A stretch of DNA of 32,066 nt from Eubacterium sp. (GTDB taxonomy: Bacteria > Bacillota > Clostridia > Lachnospirales > Lachnospiraceae): NCBI GenBank assembly GCA_024696635.1, contig JAILGP010000058.1:1-32066 (forward strand). Direction: 5' to 3'. The translations under genes and the position numbers were made by a program. This document shows positions 1 through 6,639 of this stretch, one piece after another (position 1 is the first letter of the stretch; the number at the start of each line of letters is the position of its first letter). The notes under the pieces were generated by a model. It saw only the letters and a list, made by a program, of their open reading frames with translations. It searched no databases and was not told the DNA's origin.

Positions 1-61
1 TATAATAGTATCTCTTTATTATTTTTTAATTGACCATAGAATGAAAATTTTTGGATATATA

Positions 62-70
62 TGTTATAAT
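62..70 (+). promoter_or_regulatory. Extended -10 promoter of the Hsp70/GrpE-fusion gene
   Basis: The sequence TGTTATAAT is a perfect TATAAT box with an upstream TG (extended -10). No good -35 lies at 16-18 bp, which extended -10 promoters tolerate. Transcription would begin near position 77, leaving a leader of about 170 nt that is almost entirely purine (A/G with scattered T) between 115 and 215. Inferred from consensus only. Confidence 0.5.
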
Positions 71-245
71 AAGAAAGTTGTAAATTTTGTAGTGATAAAA
101 ATTATATGATAATATCTGAAAAAAAGTAATAAAGAGTAAGAAAAATTAAGAAGTAATAAGAAATATGTAAGAAGAAGCAATAATAATAAGAAATAATAAG
201 AAGTAATAAAAGGCAGTACTATAAAAAAGATTGTGAGGGCAGAAT

Positions 246-1661
246 ATGAAACCTGTAATTGGTGTACATTTTTGGGAGAGAACAGCAAGACTTTGTTTTT
301 GTGATAGTGATTCAGTAAATATGGCATCTGTTGATCTTCCATCAGATATCAAGAGATTAAATATAGTAGCAAATGATTTTTCTATTAAGAGGGCATTTGA
401 AGTAATAGATAAGTTCTTAAAGGAAAAGGCAAATATTGATGACTATTCTCTTGTTATCTGTACTTCGGATGATACTGGTCTGAAAGAAATTCAACTCCTT
501 TATAAATGTGCTCTTGAATGTGGGGTAGAGGTAATAAGGACTATAACCGAAACAATGGCTATGGCTTATTATTCTTATGTTGAATATGATCTGAATGGTT
601 CTTATATTATGGCCTTTGCTTCACCTGCAAAGCTGGGACTGGCACAGTACTACATGGACCAGGGTCAGGTAGAGGTGGATGATACATTTATAGCTGGAAG
701 GTGGAATGGTACATCTATTTATAAATCAGAATTCCTTTCTCCTTCAAGTAAGAGGCTTTTTGATGTAACGGATGCCGAGCTTGTGATTTTTTCAGGAACC
801 ACTGATAAATGTCTGGAAATTGAACAGACGCTTAGTAATTATGTATCTTCATCGAAAACATTTTACAATAAAGAAATACAGTTCAGGATGCTTGAGGATC
901 AGTGCATTATTGAAGGCGTGGGTTATATATGTGGAAGACTTGAGAAGAGAAGCGCATTTCAGGGCTTAAATGAGGTTTCTACCCTGACGCCTTATGACCT
1001 GTTTGTTTCGGTGAATGGACAGATGTATCCGATTGGCGATATGGATAGTCTTATTCCTCTTGAGGAGACTGTGGAGGTTGACAGCTATCCTGAGTCTAAG
1101 AAGACCTATGATGAAATAGAATTATTCGAGAAGAGGGGCAAGGCATTTGTTAAGGTTTGCAGGATGACTGTCCCTAAGGAGGAGCTGGAATATTTCTATC
1201 ATAAGGCATGTAAGCTTACCCTTATATCAGATGAAAACCGAAGGCTTACATTTGTAATTAAAACAGTAATGGGTGAGAAGGAGGTTAAGCTTAGTCTGAT
1301 TGATTATATGACACTTAGTGAGGAAGAAGAGGTTCAGTCAGAGAGCATATCTGATATGATTAAGAAATTCCTTCCTGTAGTGGATGATCTGGAATATGCC
1401 TGCAAATATGCTAAGGAGAAGGATAATCCTTATGTTCAGGGAATTGAGAAAACCTACAACAAGGCCATACAGATTCTGGAGGATAATGAAGTCAAGGTTA
1501 TAAATAAAGAGGGAATCGAGTATGACTATAATACTATGTCAGCCGTAATGCATGTTGATGATGAGGACCTGGGAGATAATACTGTAAAGCAGATTATGCA
1601 GTCGGGATATATTTATAAGGATAAGGTGCTGAGACCGGCTGCGGTTGTTGTTGCTAATTAG
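246..1661 (+). CDS. Degenerate Hsp70 (DnaK)-like protein with C-terminal GrpE domain
   Basis: A 471-residue soluble protein. Residues 1-240 follow the order of an Hsp70 nucleotide-binding domain: a start resembling IGIDLGTT but reading IGVHFWER, a segment at 68-112 resembling DnaK's AVITVPAYFND...GLEVLRIINEPTAAALAYG with E102 kept, and an SGTT segment at 183-186 where DnaK has its VGG strand. The phosphate loops are lost and the subdomain IIB region (about 160-175) is nearly absent, so ATP hydrolysis is unlikely. Residues 247-360 resemble the substrate-binding beta domain (LTPYDLFVSVNG). Residues 370-471 are clearly GrpE-like: LPVVDDLEYA, DDEDLGDNTV, and the ending VLRPAAVVVA. The role is unknown; a scaffold or modulator of the housekeeping DnaK machine is an inference. 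The start is ATG after a weak GAGGG ribosome site. It may correspond to a Lachnospiraceae DUF-type family, which I cannot confirm. Confidence 0.75.
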   Translation: MKPVIGVHFWERTARLCFCDSDSVNMASVDLPSDIKRLNIVANDFSIKRAFEVIDKFLKEKANIDDYSLVICTSDDTGLKEIQLLYKCALECGVEVIRTITETMAMAYYSYVEYDLNGSYIMAFASPAKLGLAQYYMDQGQVEVDDTFIAGRWNGTSIYKSEFLSPSSKRLFDVTDAELVIFSGTTDKCLEIEQTLSNYVSSSKTFYNKEIQFRMLEDQCIIEGVGYICGRLEKRSAFQGLNEVSTLTPYDLFVSVNGQMYPIGDMDSLIPLEETVEVDSYPESKKTYDEIELFEKRGKAFVKVCRMTVPKEELEYFYHKACKLTLISDENRRLTFVIKTVMGEKEVKLSLIDYMTLSEEEEVQSESISDMIKKFLPVVDDLEYACKYAKEKDNPYVQGIEKTYNKAIQILEDNEVKVINKEGIEYDYNTMSAVMHVDDEDLGDNTVKQIMQSGYIYKDKVLRPAAVVVAN

Positions 1662-1692
1662 TGTGAGAGAGAATTATTTTATTGAATTAATG

Positions 1693-1790
1693 TTTTAATT
1701 ATAAATTAAGCTTTGCTTATATATTTAAGTTTTAATTATAAATTAAGCTTTGCTTATATATTTAAGTTTTATTTATAAATTAGGTTATGA
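1693..1790. repeat. 37-bp AT-rich tandem repeat
   Basis: Two perfect 37-bp copies (1693-1729 and 1730-1766) start with TTTTAATTATAAATTAAGC and are followed by degenerate partial copies to about 1790. It lies in the gap before the HAD phosphatase gene and accounts for an apparent N-terminal extension of that reading frame. No spacers are present, so it is not a CRISPR array. Confidence 0.85.
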
Positions 1791-1848
1791 TTATAAATTA
1801 AGTTCTAATTATATGATAAAGATAGTTTATGATTTAAAGGAGCATGTG

Positions 1849-2658
1849 TTGAAGGAAACCAGATTATTCATATCAGATTTAGATGGAACATTACTTACAT
1901 CAGAAAAGAAAATCTCCCACCTTACTATGGAGGCTCTTAGGAATTTTACATCCAGGGGAAATCATTTTGCTATTTGTACGGGAAGGGACATATGCAGTGC
2001 AAGGTCTGTATATGATGGTCTGGGACTGGATTTTCCTGGTAGTTATGTAATAGCTTATAATGGTGGGCTTATATATGATGTGGATAATGATAAGGTTATA
2101 TATAGGATAGGGCTGGATAAAGGCCTTGTCCGTGAAATATTTGACCTGGCCCGGGAATATGATATTCATGTTCATACCTATAATGATGATAACATTTTGG
2201 CCAGAGAGGATAATGACTGTCTTAAGTTTTATAGAAGGGTTATTAAGACTCCGCCAATTGTTTCTGATGATATATTTCCTTATCTTACAGTTCCTCCCTG
2301 CAAGGTTATCTGTATAGAGCTTAAGGATCACGCGAAACAGGAGAGCTTTAGACTGGCGGCAGAGAAGCGTTTTGCAGGAAGAGTTGAACTTATGTATTCC
2401 AATGAATATTATCTTGAACTCATTCCCACGGGCTCAGGAAAGGGAAATGCCTTATTACGCCTATGCGACATACTTCAGATACCTAGAGAGTTTGCCATAG
2501 CGTCAGGAGATGGAGATAATGATATCTCAATGCTGGAAGCAGCAGGACTGGGTATTGCCATGATCAATGCCCCTGATAGTGTTAAATGCAGGGCTGATGT
2601 GGTGACTGATAAGGATAATAATCATGATGGACTGGCCCCCTTTTTATCCTTCACTTAG
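1849..2658 (+). CDS. Cof-type HAD-IIB phosphatase
   Basis: HAD-superfamily hydrolase of the Cof/YidA type, probably acting on small sugar or cofactor phosphates in the cytosol. All four HAD motifs are present: I, SDLDGTLL with the nucleophile and acid/base aspartates (residues 10 and 12); II, the threonine in AICTGRD; III, the lysine in GSGKGNALL; IV, GDGDNDISML. The frame is open from 1750, but that stretch is the 37-bp AT-rich repeat. I chose TTG at 1849 because AAAGGAG (1836-1842) lies 6 nt upstream and the resulting 269 residues match the family's usual length, with motif I right after the start. GTG at 1846 is in frame but only 3 nt from the ribosome site. The substrate cannot be told from sequence. 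Confidence 0.88.
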   Translation: MKETRLFISDLDGTLLTSEKKISHLTMEALRNFTSRGNHFAICTGRDICSARSVYDGLGLDFPGSYVIAYNGGLIYDVDNDKVIYRIGLDKGLVREIFDLAREYDIHVHTYNDDNILAREDNDCLKFYRRVIKTPPIVSDDIFPYLTVPPCKVICIELKDHAKQESFRLAAEKRFAGRVELMYSNEYYLELIPTGSGKGNALLRLCDILQIPREFAIASGDGDNDISMLEAAGLGIAMINAPDSVKCRADVVTDKDNNHDGLAPFLSFT

Positions 2659-2684
2659 AATATCAGGTTCATTAAGTCTCATAG

Positions 2685-2876
2685 GTGTGGGTGATTTTAA
2701 GTATGATGATGGGAACTGGTATTACGGCGCATGCAATTTCTGCACATGTACATAATTGGGATTATACTTATGATCAGTCTACTTATACTGTGACGGCTAC
2801 CTGCAAGAATTCTGAATGTGATATTACCCAAAAAATTTGCCAAAGGGGACAGACCCCTTTGGCAAATTTTTTGTAA
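2685..2876 (+). pseudogene. Remnant of a secreted Lachnospiraceae-type protein
   Basis: A 63-codon open frame with no usable ribosome site. It begins with what looks like the end of a signal peptide (hydrophobic run followed by AHA), then AHVHNWDYTYD, TVTATCKNSECD, a cysteine-containing motif seen after signal peptides in secreted proteins of Lachnospiraceae. The last 12 codons are translated from the palindromic hairpin element at 2829-2873, so the original 3' end is missing. The basic n-region of the signal peptide is also missing. I read it as a gene fragment truncated at both ends, the right end coinciding with the hairpin. It could instead be noise, but the motif match argues against that. 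Confidence 0.5.
2829..2873. terminator. Palindromic hairpin element, copy 1 (bidirectional terminator)
   Basis: A perfect inverted repeat of about 20 bp per arm, containing TTTGCCAAAGGGG, a 5-nt loop ACAGA, and CCCCTTTGGCAAA, flanked by A6 on the left and T6 on the right. It would terminate transcription in both directions between the remnant and the convergent DAP dehydrogenase gene. The same element recurs at 11245 and 17961. Confidence 0.85.
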
Positions 2877-2878
2877 AT

Positions 2879-3865
2879 TTAAAGCATATGTGCTCTGATT
2901 TCATCGCCACTGAGTGGTGAGAGGAGTGCTGGTGCAACGTCAAATACTGTCTTTGCTCCGGCGTCGCCTGATTGGTTCATTCTGTAAGCTGCTCTTGCAT
3001 AAGCTGTCAGAACTGAACCTGTGAATTCAGGGTTTGAGTCAAGGTTAAGACTATATTCAATAACATGCTTATTAAGGTCATCACCGCTTCCTGTGGTTCC
3101 GGAATAAATAACTGATCCGCCATGAGGAAGACCACTGTGGTTAGCCTTCATTTCTTCGGCGCTGATGAAATTAACACTTGTATCGTAATCTGCAAAATAG
3201 TTTGGCATGGTTACGATTTCTTTTTCTATACGAGCCTTGTCAGCTCCTTCCTCAGCCACAACGTAGCATACTCTTGTGTGCTTTTCGCGGGTTGTAAGCT
3301 CTGGATTCTGACCCTTACGTACCTTTTCAAGTGCCTCTGGAACTGGAACTGTGTACTGACGAGCGTCTATAACACCTTCTATTCTTCTGATGGCATCAGA
3401 ATGTCCCTGGCTTACGCCCTTGCCCCAGAATGTATAATCCTTTCCACCTGGAAGAACTGCGTGAGCATAGAGACGATTAAGGGAGAACATGCCCGGATCC
3501 CATCCGCAGGATATGATTCCGATTTTTCCTGCTTTCTTAGCAGCTTTATCAACATTTGCAAAATGTACCGGAATTCTTGCATGTGTATCGAAGGAATCGA
3601 TTACATTAAAGAGCTTAGCATATTTTGGTGTCATCTCAGGAAGATCAGTAGCTGAACCTCCACAAATAATAAGAACATCAATTTTATCAGTCATCTCAGG
3701 AAGAGAATCCACATGATATACAGGAGCATTGCTGTCAACCTTTACATTTGCAGGGTCACGTCTGGAAAATACACCGACAAGCTCCATATCATCGCATACA
3801 TTTACTGCCTTTTCTACGCCACGGCCAAGATTGCCGTATCCAAGAATACCTATTTTTATACTCAT
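2879..3865 (-). CDS. ddh: meso-diaminopimelate dehydrogenase
   Basis: NADPH-dependent enzyme that aminates tetrahydrodipicolinate directly to meso-diaminopimelate, the one-step route to peptidoglycan and lysine precursors. The N-terminus has the Rossmann motif GILGYGNLGRG, followed by the family-typical VGVFSRRDP, an IICGGSATDLPE segment and a long central region with SCGWDPGMFS and FWGKGVSQGHSDAIRRI. The open frame extends eight codons upstream, but GGAGG sits just ahead of the internal ATG at 3865, giving 328 residues, the usual family size. It is monocistronic, transcribed away from the TetR gene, with its own promoter, and ends 5 nt from a hairpin terminator. Confidence 0.93.
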   Translation of the reverse strand: MSIKIGILGYGNLGRGVEKAVNVCDDMELVGVFSRRDPANVKVDSNAPVYHVDSLPEMTDKIDVLIICGGSATDLPEMTPKYAKLFNVIDSFDTHARIPVHFANVDKAAKKAGKIGIISCGWDPGMFSLNRLYAHAVLPGGKDYTFWGKGVSQGHSDAIRRIEGVIDARQYTVPVPEALEKVRKGQNPELTTREKHTRVCYVVAEEGADKARIEKEIVTMPNYFADYDTSVNFISAEEMKANHSGLPHGGSVIYSGTTGSGDDLNKHVIEYSLNLDSNPEFTGSVLTAYARAAYRMNQSGDAGAKTVFDVAPALLSPLSGDEIRAHML

Positions 3866-3903
3866 TTTAAAGCCTCCTTTTTTATTCATTCAAAAACATA
3901 AAA

Positions 3904-3932
3904 AGTATAGTACAAGTTGCTTTATGATTCAA
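3904..3932 (-). promoter_or_regulatory. Promoter of ddh
   Basis: On the minus strand TTGAAT (3927-3932) and TATACT (3904-3909) are separated by exactly 17 bp, a good sigma-A match about 40 bp upstream of the ddh start. Confidence 0.65.
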
Positions 3933-3980
3933 ACCTTTTGTAAAGAAATGAAAAAAAGAATGTCAGTATTAAAAAAAACA

Positions 3981-4009
3981 TTGACAGGGGAAATATTACA
4001 GAGTAATAT
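3981..4009 (+). promoter_or_regulatory. Promoter of the TetR-family gene
   Basis: Consensus -35 TTGACA (3981-3986), 17-bp spacer and -10 TAATAT (4004-4009). The -10 lies wholly inside the double operator, as expected for an autorepressed regulator. Confidence 0.8.
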
Positions 4010-4020
4010 TACACCGTAAT
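3995..4020. promoter_or_regulatory. Double TetR-type operator
   Basis: Two back-to-back dyads, ATTAC-AGA-GTAAT (3995-4007) and ATTAC-ACC-GTAAT (4008-4020). Spacing of 13 bp centre to centre and overlap with the -10 suggest cooperative binding of two repressor dimers. That the adjacent TetR protein binds it is inferred from position. Confidence 0.7.
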
Positions 4021-4097
4021 ATAAAGCTCTATAGCAGTATCTGGACTATATAGCTATGGGTCTAATCAAGGTTTTTTATATATAGAAGGAGGCTGCA

Positions 4098-4709
4098 GTG
4101 CCATACGATTTTGATAAAACACATGAAAAAATACTTGAAAGCGCCATGAATAATTTCAGTCAGGTGGGCTTCAGGGATGCTTCCATAAGAAATATATGTA
4201 AGGATGCGGGAGTTACAAATGGTGCATTTTATGCTCATTTTAAAAGTAAGGATGAGCTTTTCTCAGCACTGGTGGAGGGCTGCCTTAATCAGTTTAATGA
4301 TTTATATAATGGTTTCACCGATATTAAAATTCAGTCGGCTGAGGATGTGATTAATATGTTTAAGATGTCCTATACTTCTGTGGAAACCCTTATTCATTAT
4401 GTATATGAGAATAAGGCTATATTCATGCTTATATTAAAGAATAGCGGCGGCTCCAGCTATGAGAATTATGTGAATGATCTTATTGAAGAGGAAAGTAAGA
4501 ATACCATGATATTTATGGAGTCCTGCAGGGCTTATATGAAGAAGCCGGAGAATATATCTGAAAGGATTGCAAGGATAGGTTCAGCCCTGGTAATAAATTC
4601 CATGTTTGAGGCATTTGTTGCAGGGGAGTCGGAGGAAGACAATATTAAGGATACCAGGCTTTCCAGTGATTATTGTATAGCAGGATATAGGGAAATATTG
4701 GGATTATAA
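4098..4709 (+). CDS. TetR/AcrR-family transcriptional regulator
   Basis: A 203-residue repressor. The N-terminal TetR helix-turn-helix spans residues 10-55 (FSQVGFRDASIRNICKDAG, then TNGAFYAHFKSKDELF, the classic recognition helix). The C-terminal ligand/dimer domain is divergent, so the inducer is unknown. The start is GTG at 4098, 5 nt after AAGGAGG. The consensus promoter upstream is overlapped by a double palindrome, consistent with autorepression. The exporter-fold ABC pair begins 180 bp downstream, beyond a hairpin terminator, and is the likely regulated target. Confidence 0.9.
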   Translation: MPYDFDKTHEKILESAMNNFSQVGFRDASIRNICKDAGVTNGAFYAHFKSKDELFSALVEGCLNQFNDLYNGFTDIKIQSAEDVINMFKMSYTSVETLIHYVYENKAIFMLILKNSGGSSYENYVNDLIEEESKNTMIFMESCRAYMKKPENISERIARIGSALVINSMFEAFVAGESEEDNIKDTRLSSDYCIAGYREILGL

Positions 4710-4720
4710 AGTCTCCAAAT

Positions 4721-4804
4721 ATAAATCTCAGAAATATATAAAATTTGAAATTATAAATCCTAGAAATATATAAAATTTGAAATTATAAATACCCAGATAT
4801 AAAT
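4721..4804. repeat. 32-bp AT-rich tandem repeat
   Basis: Two nearly identical 32-bp units (4721-4752 and 4753-4784), each with GAAATATATAAAATTTGAAA, and a partial third. They fill the gap between tetR and its terminator. No function is apparent; of the same style as the 37-bp repeat near 1.7 kb but different in sequence. Confidence 0.8.
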
Positions 4805-4816
4805 AATGATATATAT

Positions 4817-4841
4817 AGGCGAACTTCAGGTTTCGCCTTTT
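4817..4841 (+). terminator. Terminator after the TetR gene
   Basis: AGGCGAA pairs with TTCGCCT across a loop of about 8 nt and is followed by TTTTATAT. It lies between the regulator and the ABC pair, so the pair probably has its own promoter or depends on partial read-through. Confidence 0.7.
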
Positions 4842-4854
4842 ATATAAATGTAGA

Positions 4855-4868
4855 GTTAGTTTAATCTA
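4855..4868. promoter_or_regulatory. Palindromic operator candidate before the first ABC pair
   Basis: TTAGTTTAATCTAA is a dyad (TTAG...CTAA around a TTAA centre with one mismatched pair), ending 22 bp before the start of the ABC gene. It differs from the ATTAC-N3-GTAAT tetR operator. It resembles TTAG...CTAA dyads near 19.03 and 20.58 kb and loosely the DtxR-family box; binding protein unknown. Confidence 0.4.
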
Positions 4869-4890
4869 ATAAAAAGGAGGAATATATAAC

Positions 4891-6639
4891 TTGCGAGAGA
4901 GTAAATCAAACCCTATGGGAAGGATATGGCAGATATCTGAAAAAGAGCATGGACGCCTTTATCTTTCTGTATTATATGCTGTTTTGGGAGTGCTGGCAGG
5001 AATAGTCCCATATATTGCAGCCGCCAAAATTATTTCCGGAATTATATCCCAAAATAAAGATATGTCATACTACCTGCTTATGTGTGGCCTGGCCCTTGGA
5101 GGATACATCCTGAAAAGCCTTTTATATGCCATGGGTCTGAGTGTGAGCCATAAAGCTGCATTTTCTATTTTAGGAGAAGTGAGGAAAGCCATATTTGCTA
5201 AGCTTCCCCGCATGCCCCTTGGGACAATAATAGATACCTCCACTGGAACCATGAAGCAGATAATTGTGGACGAAGTAGAGAGGATGGAAAGACCTATAGC
5301 CCACATGATTCCGGAGCTTACCTCTAATATAGTTGGAGCGGTTGCTGTATGGATATATATGATGATAATAGACTGGAGAATGGGACTTATATGTCTTATA
5401 TCCGTTCCGGTGGGAATGTTTTTCTTCCTTATGATTGCCGCCACCTATAGTGAAGATTACAGGAAATCTGTGGAGACTACCCAGGAAATGAATGACAGCA
5501 TAGTGGAATATGTTCAGGGAATCGAGGTCATCAAGGCCTACAATCAGGGCAAATCTTCATATCAGAAATTCAAGGACAAGGTAATAGCAAATGCAGCCTT
5601 TTACTATGGCTGGATGAAAAAGACGGAATTTAATAATGCCATGTGTGTGGCTATAGCACCTTGTACCCTTATAACTGTACTGCCAATAGGTTGGAAAATG
5701 TACCTTTCCGGTAGCATTTCGGCTGATGTACTTATGACATCCATCATGCTTTCCATGAGTGTGGTAGGTCCTATAATGGCGGCTATCAGCTTTACAGATT
5801 CCTCGGCTAAGGTTGCTACCACGGTTGCAACTGTAGATAAGCTTCTATCTGGCCAGGAGCAAAAGCATAGCGACAAAGCCGTAACATTTAAATCTCATAA
5901 TATTGAACTTAAAAATGTAACTTATGCATATCATGAAGGAGAAGAGGTGCTGCATAACGTTAGTCTTGAAATCCCGGAGAAAACATTTACAGCTCTTGTG
6001 GGACCCTCCGGAAGTGGAAAGTCAACCATAGCAAAACTAATCGGTGGTTTCTGGGATGTGGAGGAAGGCTCCATAAGTATGGATGGTAAGGATCTTAAGG
6101 ATATTCCTCTTGAACAGTTATATGATCAGGTGGCCTATGTGTCACAGGATACCTGGCTTTTTGATGATACCATAATGAATAATCTGAGAATGGGTAATAC
6201 CAGGGCTTCCGATGAAAGGATACGTCAGGTGGCAAAGCTTTCTGGTTGTAATGAATTTATTGAAGCCCTTCCTATGGGATACGATACGCCTGTTGGAAGA
6301 GGGGGCGCTCACTTGTCAGGTGGTGAACGTCAGAGAATTGCTATAGCCAGAGCCATGCTGAAGGATGCTCCTATAGTAATTCTAGATGAGGCAACAGCTT
6401 ATATTGATCCTGAAAATGAGGCTCTTATCCAGCGTGCCATTGGGGGACTTGTTAAGAATAAGACAGTTATAATAATAGCCCACAGATTAACAACTATCAC
6501 AAATGCAGACAAAATAGTTCTGGTAAATAATGGAAGTATTGAAACCTCCGGAAGTCACCAGGACTTGCTTGAAAAGAGTGACCTTTATAGAAGCATGTGG
6601 CAGGCCCATATAAGTGAAGGAGGGAGAAAATCATGTTAG
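4891..6639 (+). CDS. ABC transporter permease/ATPase, first subunit of pair 1
   Basis: A 582-residue half-transporter of the type IV (exporter) fold: a six-helix membrane domain over about residues 1-320 and an ATPase domain with Walker A GPSGSGKST (371-379), signature LSGGERQ (475-481), Walker B IVILDEATA (about 495-503) and the H-loop histidine in IIAHRLTT. All catalytic residues look intact. The start is TTG at 4891, 10 nt after AAAGGAGG. It overlaps the next gene by 7 bp, so the two form a heterodimer. Pairs of this kind include multidrug exporters but also siderophore importers such as YbtPQ and IrtAB. The similarity to pair 2, which sits in an ECF operon, leads me to favour a chelate- or cofactor-related role; drug export under TetR control remains possible. 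Confidence 0.87.
   Translation: MRESKSNPMGRIWQISEKEHGRLYLSVLYAVLGVLAGIVPYIAAAKIISGIISQNKDMSYYLLMCGLALGGYILKSLLYAMGLSVSHKAAFSILGEVRKAIFAKLPRMPLGTIIDTSTGTMKQIIVDEVERMERPIAHMIPELTSNIVGAVAVWIYMMIIDWRMGLICLISVPVGMFFFLMIAATYSEDYRKSVETTQEMNDSIVEYVQGIEVIKAYNQGKSSYQKFKDKVIANAAFYYGWMKKTEFNNAMCVAIAPCTLITVLPIGWKMYLSGSISADVLMTSIMLSMSVVGPIMAAISFTDSSAKVATTVATVDKLLSGQEQKHSDKAVTFKSHNIELKNVTYAYHEGEEVLHNVSLEIPEKTFTALVGPSGSGKSTIAKLIGGFWDVEEGSISMDGKDLKDIPLEQLYDQVAYVSQDTWLFDDTIMNNLRMGNTRASDERIRQVAKLSGCNEFIEALPMGYDTPVGRGGAHLSGGERQRIAIARAMLKDAPIVILDEATAYIDPENEALIQRAIGGLVKNKTVIIIAHRLTTITNADKIVLVNNGSIETSGSHQDLLEKSDLYRSMWQAHISEGGRKSC

Noticed and set aside
1693..1790. CRISPR-like array
   Set aside because: Units are directly adjacent without unique spacers and only two are perfect.
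1900..2331. 143-codon open frame on the minus strand
   Set aside because: It lies antisense inside the HAD gene, whose catalytic motifs are all intact; the frame has no ribosome site or recognisable motif.
3122..3655. 177-codon plus-strand open frame
   Set aside because: Antisense to ddh; cysteine- and phenylalanine-rich composition of a shadow frame.
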